A stretch of 31,325 bases of DNA from UMGS1649 sp964481385 (GTDB lineage: Bacteria > Bacillota > Clostridia > TANB77 > CAG-465). Below, piece after piece: positions 7,351 through 15,484 of this stretch; within the stretch, counting starts at the first letter, position 1, and each line of letters opens with the position of its first letter. Both the position numbers and the translations under genes were made by a program. The notes under the pieces were generated by a model. That model was not told the origin of the DNA. It made no database searches and was given only the letters and a program-made list of their open reading frames with translations. The stretch spans positions 1-31,325 of the forward strand of contig CAYZTN010000009.1 in the NCBI GenBank assembly GCA_964481385.1, in the 5' to 3' direction.

Positions 7351-9048
7351 CTATTCTTCATATGGAGATATTACAACTTCTTTTGTACCTACCCTTATTA
7401 CATCATTCATCGGAGAATACGAATCGCTTGACAAAACTGTTTTACTTACTACCTTTCCGTCTTTTTTTAGCACCTTGTATGCAATAGACGTGAAACCATC
7501 TTGCCCAACAATATCTTGAACCTTTTTACCTTTTTCTATTGTATTATCGTTAACATATGTAGTACCTTTAGATATTCTAGTTAATACATAAGATTCAATT
7601 GAAACATCATATTCGTCGTCTTCTTTTGTTCCGTAAATGCTAAATGTAATCTTTCCTGCACTGTTATATTCTGCCACTATTTTTACCGGATATTCTCTAG
7701 TATTTTTAAATTTAAAATCTAAATATGGATAATATATTGTAGCATCTCTACTACAAGGTACGTATGCTACAGTATAACCGTGGTTATCTCTTTGAACTAT
7801 CTCAAGATTTGCATATATTACTGCATTATACAAAGTCGAAGATACCTGGCAAACTCCGCCACCCATACCTTGTTCAACTTTACCACCTGAATATACAGTA
7901 GCCATTTTAAATCCACGAGAAGCCAAACCACAATCTCCAACAGTTTTATTAAAAGAAAATATTTCTCCAGGCATTACTATTGTCCCATTTATATATTCGG
8001 AAGACACACGTATATTAGTATTCCTATTTGCATATCCAGAAGCTGTTGAAAATGTTGTACTGTACGTTCCAAGTAAATCTGAATACATTTCCCATTTAAG
8101 GTCTGCTAATTTTATCTCTGGCTCAGTAATATTAATTTCGAACTCTATTACTTTCCCTTCCACGTTATTATTTGTTTCTTTTAATACTCTTCTTAATTCT
8201 TCTTTATCAAAATCTACACCATTTTCATGTGCTTCATAAATTGGAGGTTTAGTTGTTTGATCAACCTTTGCATTCTTTGCAGGTTTATATACATCAGCAT
8301 ACACCACATCTACATCTATAGCCTTGGGGGCTCTTTCAATAGTAGTAATGTCATAACGCAACACTTTTGAACTACCATTATTTCTAACTATTAAATTGGC
8401 TAAATCTTGTATAATTTTATCCTTATCTATATCTAAACCTTTTTGTCCTTTAGTTATTATTAGCTTGTTACCATTTACAGTATATGTATCATCTACAACT
8501 CGCCCTTTTATCTGAGAAAGTAGTTTGCTAGAAATTATATTCATCTTTTGAGTATCAGATTCGAAAATCGCATCAAATTTTTCCCCAAATAGCCACGTCT
8601 TAATAACAGTAAAATTATTTGACAATATATTCCCATTTCTTGCATATTCGGCAAGCTCTTTTTGCGATGCTCCAATATCTAATTTTAATCCTAAATCATC
8701 TGCAGTTACCTCAAATAGCATAACATCATCTTGATATACAATTATACTTCTGCTACGCACATCACTTACATACTCTGTAAGAACTTCATTTACTTCTGTT
8801 ATTGTCATATTTGATAAGTCAATTTCTTCAAATTTAACGCCAAAATACATATTGGTATTTAATTTATTAATTATAGCTACAACTATAAAAGCAATTACTA
8901 ATCCTAAAAAAACAATACAAGGTATTACTATTGTTTTGTTTAATTTTACATTATCACCATTAACACCTTCTATTTTTCTCCTTTTCGTTTGTCCATTCAC
9001 TTGTGTGTCTGCCTGTTCATTTGTTTCTTGTTTTTCCACAGCTTTCAC
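7351..9048 (-). CDS. VanW-family protein with G5 domain
   Basis: Membrane-anchored envelope protein of 565 residues. After a hydrophilic N-terminus comes one membrane segment (about 38-61), then a peptidoglycan-binding-4-like region (about 70-320), the VanW domain (about 325-470, with MPGEIFSFNKTVG and GGGVCQVSSTLYNA, C400), and a C-terminal G5-type beta domain (about 484-555). VanW was named from vancomycin-resistance clusters, but its reaction is unknown and most carriers have nothing to do with resistance. No van genes are seen here. GTG at 9048 is the longest start (GAGGG only 4 bases away); GTG at 9039 with AGGTGA 5 bases upstream is an equally good alternative. A promoter lies at 9068-9096 and the transglutaminase-like gene follows in the same operon. 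Confidence 0.9.
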   Translation of the reverse strand: MKAVEKQETNEQADTQVNGQTKRRKIEGVNGDNVKLNKTIVIPCIVFLGLVIAFIVVAIINKLNTNMYFGVKFEEIDLSNMTITEVNEVLTEYVSDVRSRSIIVYQDDVMLFEVTADDLGLKLDIGASQKELAEYARNGNILSNNFTVIKTWLFGEKFDAIFESDTQKMNIISSKLLSQIKGRVVDDTYTVNGNKLIITKGQKGLDIDKDKIIQDLANLIVRNNGSSKVLRYDITTIERAPKAIDVDVVYADVYKPAKNAKVDQTTKPPIYEAHENGVDFDKEELRRVLKETNNNVEGKVIEFEINITEPEIKLADLKWEMYSDLLGTYSTTFSTASGYANRNTNIRVSSEYINGTIVMPGEIFSFNKTVGDCGLASRGFKMATVYSGGKVEQGMGGGVCQVSSTLYNAVIYANLEIVQRDNHGYTVAYVPCSRDATIYYPYLDFKFKNTREYPVKIVAEYNSAGKITFSIYGTKEDDEYDVSIESYVLTRISKGTTYVNDNTIEKGKKVQDIVGQDGFTSIAYKVLKKDGKVVSKTVLSSDSYSPMNDVIRVGTKEVVISPYEE

Positions 9049-9067
9049 CTATCCCTCAATTGTAAAT

Positions 9068-9096
9068 ATGTTATCACATAATTTATATACTTTCAA
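9068..9096 (-). promoter_or_regulatory. Promoter of the vanW-like/transglutaminase operon
   Basis: On the minus strand, TTGAAA (9091-9096), a 17-base spacer and TAACAT (9068-9073) lie about 20-30 bases before the start codon. Confidence 0.6.
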
Positions 9097-9130
9097 TATT
9101 TTTTATATATTTAGATATCGATTGGCGTCA

Positions 9131-9179
9131 TATGTCACATAGTGTCAAATAGAAACGTCCCAAATGACATACATGACAC
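9131..9179. repeat. Dispersed palindromic repeat, copy A
   Basis: The 27-base core is at 9143-9169: TGTCA at one end, GACGT near the centre (read on the minus strand) and TGACA at the other end. The flanks 9131-9142 and 9170-9179 also pair, with a one-base bulge, giving a long imperfect hairpin. Copies B (15356-15382) and C (21370-21396) share the core. Confidence 0.75.
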
Positions 9180-9226
9180 AAAAAACTACATCTTTTGTAT
9201 ACATTTGTCGCATTTTAGTATTTTAC

Positions 9227-9255
9227 TTGCAATATGTAACATACTGCCGTAAAAT
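9227..9255 (+). promoter_or_regulatory. Promoter of the 168-residue unknown gene
   Basis: TTGCAA (9227-9232), a 17-base spacer and TAAAAT (9250-9255) predict a transcript start near 9262. This excludes the upstream in-frame start at 9164. Confidence 0.65.
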
Positions 9256-9286
9256 GTTGTCAACAAAGAGAGGAATGAAGTTTGTT

Positions 9287-9793
9287 ATGTGTGAAAAAGA
9301 CGTAGAAAAATGCCGTTGTAAAGAAGGTTTCGATTGTGGAGCACTAAAAAAAAGTTTTGAATTCGAAGATTTTTGTATATTTGGTAATATTATGAAAAAT
9401 AATACACTTGTAATTCGATACAATGGACATTTAAAATTCAAAGATAATGTAAAAATGTACTGGGTATTTAACAATGATTGGAATAATATTCATACATCTT
9501 ATATGAGCATATGTGATTATGACAAAAACTCATACTGTGCTCTTTTGCATATAACAGAAGAATTAAATGTTTCTATTGGCTTCTACACAGATACCACTTC
9601 AGATTCAATCTCACAAGCTAAATCTTGCTCATTCAAGATATCTCAAAATACCATAGACGACATTATGAAAAGATATAACTTTGAACCAAATGAAGCATTG
9701 CCTATTATTCAAAAGGAAAATAAACACATGAATAAATTAGAAAATTTATTTAATAAGATTAAACAATTGATACATACCGTCTTATCTAATTAA
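9287..9793 (+). CDS. Unknown small protein with N-terminal Cys cluster
   Basis: No confident family. With ATG at 9287 the product is 168 residues. The N-terminus carries four Cys within 17 residues (C2, C9, C11, C17), a possible metal site. The middle (about 35-125) alternates short hydrophobic and aromatic strands (RYNGHL, MYWVFNNDWNN, SIGFYTD) like a beta-sandwich, faintly recalling carbohydrate-binding modules; that is only an impression. The C-terminus is helical. An ATG at 9275 is also possible, but AGAGAGG would then be 1 base away, against 13 bases for 9287; neither spacing is ideal. A longer frame to 9164 starts inside palindromic repeat A, upstream of the promoter, and is rejected. 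Convergent with the J-protein gene, sharing a terminator. Confidence 0.65.
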   Translation: MCEKDVEKCRCKEGFDCGALKKSFEFEDFCIFGNIMKNNTLVIRYNGHLKFKDNVKMYWVFNNDWNNIHTSYMSICDYDKNSYCALLHITEELNVSIGFYTDTTSDSISQAKSCSFKISQNTIDDIMKRYNFEPNEALPIIQKENKHMNKLENLFNKIKQLIHTVLSN

Positions 9794-9809
9794 ACCACTT
9801 AAAAACCAC

Positions 9810-9840
9810 AAAATAACGAGGAGAATTTCCTCGTTATTTT
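9810..9840. terminator. Bidirectional terminator overlapping the J-protein stop
   Basis: A perfect 13-bp stem (9810-9822 with 9828-9840) with a 5-base loop and A/T tails on both sides. The stop codon of the convergent J-protein gene (9834-9836) lies inside the stem. Confidence 0.9.
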
Positions 9841-10757
9841 GCCTTTAGTTTTTCTTTTTGTTTTTGTTTTTCGACTTTTAAAAGCTGTTCATATATTTTT
9901 CTTTCACGCTCACTAAGTTCTCCAGTCGGCTGAATGTTCAAAGTAACAATTAGGTCTCCTCTTTGTTCATTGCCTACTGCATATCCTTTTTCTGCAATAG
10001 TTATTACATCTTTATTACGTGTATTTTCTGGAACTCTTATGTCTATAACTTCGCCTAATACTTTTAGTCTTACCTCATCTCCAATAACTGACTGAGTGTG
10101 AGATATAAAAAGATTTGCATGAATATCTGCCCCATCTATTGTAAACAATGGGTGTGATTTCATTTTTACAGTAATTATCAAGTCACCTGGTTTTCCACCA
10201 TTTTTACCAGATTTTCCAAGTGCAGCTAGACGAATTTTTTCTCCATCATGTATACCACGTGGTACTGTTACTGAATAGTTGTTTATTTTTCCTCCTGCTG
10301 TCTTTAATGCAAGTTTCTTCTCAGCTCCTAAAAAACCTTCATCCATAGTAATTTCAAGATTAGCATCAATATTATCACCTTTTTTAGGATCTTTTCTTTC
10401 ATCTAGCTTTGTCTTTACTTCGTCTGCTTTGGCTATAAGCTTGGCTTTTGAATCCTTGCCTAGTCCAAAAAAGGTACTAAGTAAGTCTGAAACTATATCA
10501 CTTTGTTTTACACTTTCACCTTTTGTTATACCGTAACCAAATCTAAAGCTCTGCTTATCATATTTCTTTCTTTTTTCTTTATTTGTTAACGTATCATATG
10601 CTGCATTTAAATCTTTAAACTTTTCCTCGGCATTTGGGTCGTCTATATTTGCATCAGGGTGATATTCTTTAGCGAGTCTTCTGAAGTTTGACTTAATCTC
10701 TTCATTACTAGATTTTCTATTTACTTCAAGCAAGCTATAATAATCTATTAGTTTCAT
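9834..10757 (-). CDS. Class B J-domain co-chaperone (DnaJ/CbpA-type)
   Basis: Hsp70 (DnaK) co-chaperone of 307 residues, cytoplasmic. The N-terminal J domain (about 4-68) has the essential HPD at 33-35. A linker (about 70-128), less Gly-rich than in DnaJ, leads to two beta-barrel client-binding domains (about 130-290) and a basic C-terminal helix. The four CxxCxGxG zinc repeats of class A DnaJ are absent, so this is a CbpA/DnaJB-like protein rather than the main DnaJ. The ATG at 10757 has GAGGGGG 5 bases upstream. It is monocistronic, divergent from gyrA; no CIRCE-like operator was seen in front of it and no dnaK or grpE is in the window. Confidence 0.92.
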   Translation of the reverse strand: MKLIDYYSLLEVNRKSSNEEIKSNFRRLAKEYHPDANIDDPNAEEKFKDLNAAYDTLTNKEKRKKYDKQSFRFGYGITKGESVKQSDIVSDLLSTFFGLGKDSKAKLIAKADEVKTKLDERKDPKKGDNIDANLEITMDEGFLGAEKKLALKTAGGKINNYSVTVPRGIHDGEKIRLAALGKSGKNGGKPGDLIITVKMKSHPLFTIDGADIHANLFISHTQSVIGDEVRLKVLGEVIDIRVPENTRNKDVITIAEKGYAVGNEQRGDLIVTLNIQPTGELSERERKIYEQLLKVEKQKQKEKLKAK

Positions 10758-10802
10758 TTTACCCCCTCTTTCTACATTTTAACTTCAATTTCGAGTACTT
10801 GT

Positions 10803-10830
10803 ATTATACCATAATTTATACTTTTTTCAA
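10803..10830 (-). promoter_or_regulatory. Promoter of the J-protein gene
   Basis: On the minus strand, TTGAAA (10825-10830), a 16-base spacer and TATAAT (10803-10808). Confidence 0.75.
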
Positions 10831-10840
10831 GGTGTTTTAG

Positions 10841-10869
10841 TTGCATTTATCGTTATTTTCCTGTATAAT
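10841..10869 (+). promoter_or_regulatory. Promoter of gyrA
   Basis: TTGCAT (10841-10846), a 17-base spacer and a perfect TATAAT (10864-10869), 26 bases before the ATG. Its -35 is only 10 bases from the -35 of the divergent J-protein promoter, so supercoiling could couple the two. Confidence 0.85.
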
Positions 10870-10895
10870 TACACTAGAAATTTAGGAGGCAAAAA

Positions 10896-13358
10896 ATGGA
10901 CAATAATGTAGAATTTAATGAGGGAAAAATCGTGCCCGTAGTTCTTGAAGATGAAATGAAACGCTCATACATAGACTACGCCATGAGCGTTATTGTAGCG
11001 CGTGCCTTGCCTGATGTAAGAGATGGTTTAAAGCCAGTTCATAGAAGAATTTTATATGTTATGAATGAGCTTGCTTTGTGGCCTGAAAAGCCATACAGAA
11101 AATGTGCAAGTATCGTTGGTGACGTTCTTGGAAATTACCATCCACATGGTGACGCAGCGGTTTATGACGCATTAGTAAGACTAGCACAAGACTTTTCACT
11201 TCGTTACCCACTAGTAAACGGTCATGGTAACTTCGGTTCAATAGATAATGACCCACCAGCAGCAATGAGGTACACAGAAGCAAAACTATTTAAAATATCT
11301 GAAGAAATGCTATCTGACTTGGACAAAGAAACTGTTGACTTTGTTCCAAACTATGACGATAGACTTTTAGAGCCATCTGTACTTCCAGCAAAATTACCTA
11401 ACCTATTAATTAACGGTTCTTACGGTATTGCTGTTGGTATGGCATGTAACATTCCACCTCACAACTTAGCTGAAGTTGTAAACGGAATATGTGCTTTAAT
11501 AGATAACCCTGATATAACAATAGATGAGCTTATGGGGCATATTAAAGGGCCAGACTTCCCTACTGCAGGAATAATTCTTGGTCAAGAAGGAATAAAGGCA
11601 GCATACAAAACTGGACGTGGTAAGGTTATACTTCGTGCTAAAGCAGAAATTGAAGAAGATGCAAAAGGAAGATTCCATATAATTGTATCTGAAATACCAT
11701 ACAAGGTAAATAAAGCAGCTATGCTTGCAAATATTGCAAAACAAATAAACGAAAAAGTAATTGAAGGAATATCTGACCTTCACGAACTTTCAGACAGAGA
11801 AGGTATCCGTATTGTATTTGATTTAAAACGTGATGCTAACCCGAATGTTGTACTTAATCTGTTATATAAACACACAGAACTTCAAGGCACTCAAAGCATG
11901 ATAATGCTAGCCCTTGTAAATGGCGAGCCAAAAATCTTAAACTTGAAACAAATTCTTGAATATTACATTAAACATAGACAAGATGTAATAGTTCGTAGAA
12001 CTCGTTATGATTTGAAAAAAGCAGAAGCAAGACTTCACATTTTAGAAGGTTTACGTATTGCACTTGACCACATTGAAGATATAATTAAAACAATTAAAAG
12101 TGCAAAAGATGATGCAGAAGCAAAGAAAAGCTTGATGGAGAAATTCAACCTTTCTGAAATTCAAGCTCAAGCAATTCTAGATATGAAACTTCGTGCGTTA
12201 ACAGGACTAAACAGAGATAAGATTGAAGACGAATATAACAACCTTGTAGCTTTAATTGCTAAATTAAATGAAATTTTAAATAACCCAGCACTTGTACTTC
12301 AAATTATTAAAGACGAAGTTACAGAACTTAAAAACAGCTATGGTGATGAAAGAAAAACTAAAATTACACATGGCGGAGAAACTGGAGAATTTGAAGTTGA
12401 AAGTTTAATTAAAGAAGAAGAAAATGTTGTAACAATCACTCACTTTGGATATGTAAAACGTATATCTGTTGACGCATACAAGAGCCAAAAACGTGGTGGA
12501 AAAGGTGTTACAGCAATAGGTACTCGCGAAGATGACTTTGTAGAGCATATATTTGTTACATCTACTCATGATTACATATTATTCTTTACTACAAAAGGTA
12601 GAGTATTTAAGCTTAAAGCATTCGAGCTTCCAGAGGCTTCAAGACAAGCTAAAGGAACTGCTATTGTAAACCTATTACAACTTGCTCAAGACGAAAAAAT
12701 TGCTGCAGTTATACCAGTAAGAGAATTTACAGATAACTTAAATGTACTTACTGCAACACGCTCTGGACTTGTTAAGAAAACTGTGCTTTCTGAGTACTCA
12801 AACATTCGTAAATCTGGTATACAAAGTATTACTCTAAAAGATGATGACGAAATTGTAGATGTTAGAATTACAGATGGAAATAGCGATATTATCCTTGTAA
12901 CAAACACTGGTCTTTCAATAAGGTTTAAAGAAGATGATGTAAGAGCTGTTGGAAGGACATCAATGGGGGTTAAAGGAATTACTCTTACAGGTAATGACTA
13001 TGTTGTTGGTATGGAACCAATTACTACTGAAAAAGATAATTACATACTAGCTATCACAGAAAACGGTTTTGGTAAACGTACTGAAGTCGAAGAATACCGT
13101 GCACAATCTCGTGCTGGAAAAGGAATTTTGACATACAAAACAACAGAAAAAACAGGACATATTATTGGAGTAAAGGTAGTAACAGATAATGACGATGTTA
13201 TGATAATTACTGCAAATGGCACAATAATTAGACTTAATGTAAGCGGAATAAGTGTACTTGGCAGAAATACTCAAGGTGTAACACTTATGAGAACATCTGA
13301 AGGCGGTAAAGTTGTAAGTATTGCAAAATTATCTCCTGAAGAAAACGAAGAAAAATAA
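10896..13358 (+). CDS. gyrA: DNA gyrase subunit A
   Basis: Type IIA topoisomerase subunit that breaks and rejoins DNA and, with GyrB, introduces negative supercoils. The 820 residues are full length. Seen: N-terminal breakage-reunion domain, catalytic Y126 (in AAMRYTEA), quinolone-resistance region HPHGDAAVYD (82-91), a long coiled-coil, and a C-terminal beta-pinwheel. The GyrA-box QKRGGKG at about 531-537 separates it from ParC. The residue equivalent to E. coli Ser83 is A87, while D91 (E. coli Asp87) is kept. The ATG at 10896 follows TAGGAGG by 6-7 bases. gyrB is not adjacent, unlike the usual dnaA-region arrangement, so the gene stands alone with its own promoter and a hairpin after the stop. 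Confidence 0.97.
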   Translation: MDNNVEFNEGKIVPVVLEDEMKRSYIDYAMSVIVARALPDVRDGLKPVHRRILYVMNELALWPEKPYRKCASIVGDVLGNYHPHGDAAVYDALVRLAQDFSLRYPLVNGHGNFGSIDNDPPAAMRYTEAKLFKISEEMLSDLDKETVDFVPNYDDRLLEPSVLPAKLPNLLINGSYGIAVGMACNIPPHNLAEVVNGICALIDNPDITIDELMGHIKGPDFPTAGIILGQEGIKAAYKTGRGKVILRAKAEIEEDAKGRFHIIVSEIPYKVNKAAMLANIAKQINEKVIEGISDLHELSDREGIRIVFDLKRDANPNVVLNLLYKHTELQGTQSMIMLALVNGEPKILNLKQILEYYIKHRQDVIVRRTRYDLKKAEARLHILEGLRIALDHIEDIIKTIKSAKDDAEAKKSLMEKFNLSEIQAQAILDMKLRALTGLNRDKIEDEYNNLVALIAKLNEILNNPALVLQIIKDEVTELKNSYGDERKTKITHGGETGEFEVESLIKEEENVVTITHFGYVKRISVDAYKSQKRGGKGVTAIGTREDDFVEHIFVTSTHDYILFFTTKGRVFKLKAFELPEASRQAKGTAIVNLLQLAQDEKIAAVIPVREFTDNLNVLTATRSGLVKKTVLSEYSNIRKSGIQSITLKDDDEIVDVRITDGNSDIILVTNTGLSIRFKEDDVRAVGRTSMGVKGITLTGNDYVVGMEPITTEKDNYILAITENGFGKRTEVEEYRAQSRAGKGILTYKTTEKTGHIIGVKVVTDNDDVMIITANGTIIRLNVSGISVLGRNTQGVTLMRTSEGGKVVSIAKLSPEENEEK

Positions 13359-13379
13359 TCAAAATATTTATTTAAGTTA

Positions 13380-13415
13380 AATACAGCAAAGGAGAATTTA
13401 CTCCTCTGCTGTATT
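13380..13415. terminator. Hairpin terminator after gyrA
   Basis: A 15-bp stem with one mismatch (13380-13394 with 13401-13415) and a 6-base loop. The T tract is poor in the plus direction. Confidence 0.6.
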
Positions 13416-13463
13416 AATAATATAACAGTATAATGTTTAGTCTTCAATAATCAATTAAAAACA

Positions 13464-14303
13464 TTATTTATTTTCAGTTATAACAACACACTTTCTTCCC
13501 ATAGCATTATATACCCTCTGTAAAGTTGCCTCCGTAATGTTATATATACCTCGAGCCGGGTCTGTAATCTGATAATATCTCACACCATTTTCAACAAAAT
13601 AACCAGATATAACCAAACAATGTAAGTTTGAATATGTTAATTCACCATTTTTTAAATAAAAGGTATAGTTATATATTATAGGTTCCCATCTAGCAGTAGC
13701 CCAACAAATAATTGGATACCCTTTATATATGTATTCTCTCAATTCAAGCAATTCACTATTAGTACAATCTTTAGCTACATGCTTCGTATAATTATTCTCA
13801 TTGAAATACTTATTTACTGCTTTCACAATTACTGGTGGAAAACAATACCACGCATCACTAGAACGCGGATTTCCCATAAACGCAACATTAGGATCAACAT
13901 ATTGATAAGGATAACCTTTATCCAAATATTTATCTGACATTTCTTCCTTGCTTACGGTGTAGCCCAAATACTGCAGTACAATAGTGGTAGCTGTTATCTC
14001 ACAGCCATTCGGTAAACTAGGCAATTGATATATTACTTTGCAATCTAATATTGTGTATCCTTCTTGAGAAATACTTGGACTTAAAGTATCGATAGAAGCT
14101 CTTGGAGAATTTGAAACTAATGTATTTTCGAACTCAATATTAGCAATATTACATAAATCCACTCCAATTGCTCCATACTCAATGAAGCTTTCATCTTTAG
14201 CCATATAAAAACTAGCTAACTTAACACATGAATATACTATAAATGTTATAGCCGGAATACTTAAAATAAATATAACTATTTTTGTTTTTCTTTTATTTTT
14301 CAT
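13464..14303 (-). CDS. Membrane-anchored C39-like cysteine peptidase
   Basis: Papain-fold protein of the Peptidase_C39_2 type, 279 residues. An N-terminal hydrophobic anchor (about 8-32) and a linker place the domain outside the cell. Catalytic residues fit C101 (LPNGCEITA), H228 (LHCLVISGY) and D248 (TDPARG); GYPIICW (195-201) is also characteristic. Proteins of this type are found in Firmicutes cell envelopes, mostly with unknown substrates; this is not the double-Gly leader peptidase of a bacteriocin ABC transporter, because no ABC or transport domain is present. The ATG at 14303 has AAGGAGA 5 bases upstream. It follows the Ig-like protein gene after 9 bases, so the two form an operon. Confidence 0.82.
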   Translation of the reverse strand: MKNKRKTKIVIFILSIPAITFIVYSCVKLASFYMAKDESFIEYGAIGVDLCNIANIEFENTLVSNSPRASIDTLSPSISQEGYTILDCKVIYQLPSLPNGCEITATTIVLQYLGYTVSKEEMSDKYLDKGYPYQYVDPNVAFMGNPRSSDAWYCFPPVIVKAVNKYFNENNYTKHVAKDCTNSELLELREYIYKGYPIICWATARWEPIIYNYTFYLKNGELTYSNLHCLVISGYFVENGVRYYQITDPARGIYNITEATLQRVYNAMGRKCVVITENK

Positions 14304-14312
14304 TTTATCTCC

Positions 14313-15233
14313 TTAAAATACTGTTACAATGCAGGTTGCTTGAAATTGTGTGCTTGACGTAAATTTCGCTATAATCTTAGTAGTGCCAGGATTCACGGCT
14401 TCAAAAACGCCTGAATTCGTTTGCTTTACAATATTTTCATCTTCTACGTTCCATATTACATCAGAATAATATGTAACATCATTTGGAACAATTTTATAAC
14501 CAATTGTAAACTTTGTCCCTCTTCTTTGAGACATTTCACTAGAGTTTAACTTAAACTGCTCCGCAAATTTTGCACATATCACATGAGTTTCAGCTATACA
14601 ACCATTTGGCGTTTTAGAATATACTATTGTCTCACCAGACTTTTTTCCTAATACATTACCTTCTTCGTCTACATTTGCAATGCTATTATCTTCAATTTCA
14701 AAATAAACAGTATTATCAGCATATGTAGGATATACTTCTGGTATAATTTTTTGACTTGTTTTTCCATTAACGTCAACAAATATTCTTTCAGTTGCTTCGA
14801 CTCTTTGAGGAGCACACATACCAGATACTATTTTAATACTTTTTTGTATATTTTCAATACCAATATCTATATTACATTCTCCATCTGAAATACCTACAAT
14901 TTCATATATAATTTTGTTATTCTCAAAATAAACATCACTTGACATATTAATACAATCATTCGTTTTAACAACCGAAACATCTAAAAACCTTTTCTTTATT
15001 TTTTTAAATATACTTGCAACGTTATCAGAAAAAATACTGTTATTTTCATAATATGTATAGATAGTGATACTACCCTTTTCAGAAAGTTCCAAATGTTCTG
15101 GCGCTTCAACACTAATGCTTGTAAGTGTTAAATTAGAAATACCATATGCAAATAAACATAATAATATTAAAATTAACACTACAGAAATTAAAATACTTAT
15201 TACTAAAATTTTACTTTTTCTTACCTTACTCAT
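14313..15233 (-). CDS. Membrane-anchored protein with bacterial Ig-like (Big_2) domains
   Basis: Product of 306 residues from ATG 15233 (AAAGGA 9 bases upstream); a longer frame to 15272 has no ribosome site. One N-terminal membrane segment (about 8-31) is followed by an extracellular stretch. Two Big_2-like repeats are visible: one around residues 165-215 (IEDNSIANVDEEGNVLG, SGETIVYSKT) and one at about 240-306 (WNVEDENIVKQTNSGVFEA, PGTTKIIAKF). The first 130 external residues are strand-rich but unassigned. Big_2 domains are structural or adhesive modules, so this looks like a surface protein that may present, bind or position the neighbouring C39-like peptidase; that link is inference from the 9-base spacing. 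Confidence 0.75.
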   Translation of the reverse strand: MSKVRKSKILVISILISVVLILILLCLFAYGISNLTLTSISVEAPEHLELSEKGSITIYTYYENNSIFSDNVASIFKKIKKRFLDVSVVKTNDCINMSSDVYFENNKIIYEIVGISDGECNIDIGIENIQKSIKIVSGMCAPQRVEATERIFVDVNGKTSQKIIPEVYPTYADNTVYFEIEDNSIANVDEEGNVLGKKSGETIVYSKTPNGCIAETHVICAKFAEQFKLNSSEMSQRRGTKFTIGYKIVPNDVTYYSDVIWNVEDENIVKQTNSGVFEAVNPGTTKIIAKFTSSTQFQATCIVTVF

Positions 15234-15347
15234 AAATAAAATCCTTTCACTCGTGACAATATTACACAACACTCAATTAGGTAATATATATTTTTCTTTA
15301 TATTTATAGCACAAAAAACAGTTTTTTCTACGCTTTATGTAAAAGTA

Positions 15348-15390
15348 TTAAATAGTGTCATTTGGGACGTTTTCAAATGACACTATTTAA
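15348..15390. repeat. Dispersed palindromic repeat, copy B
   Basis: Perfect 17-base arms (15348-15364 with 15374-15390) flank the 9-base centre GGACGTTTT. The 27-base core is 15356-15382. It lies between the Ig-like/C39 operon and the zinc-ribbon gene. Confidence 0.85.
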
Positions 15391-15484
15391 TTGTTTCTCA
15401 ATTATATTCTTATACAATATTAAAATTATATAAGAACCATTATATTATTAATTCTAGTTTACATATTTTACTTCACATTATTCT

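Noticed and set aside
7351..9048. Vancomycin resistance locus
   Set aside because: VanW domains are common in Clostridia; no vanH, vanA/B, vanX, vanR or vanS was found.
9164..9286. Longer N-terminus of the 168-residue gene
   Set aside because: It begins inside palindromic repeat A and upstream of the promoter at 9227-9255.
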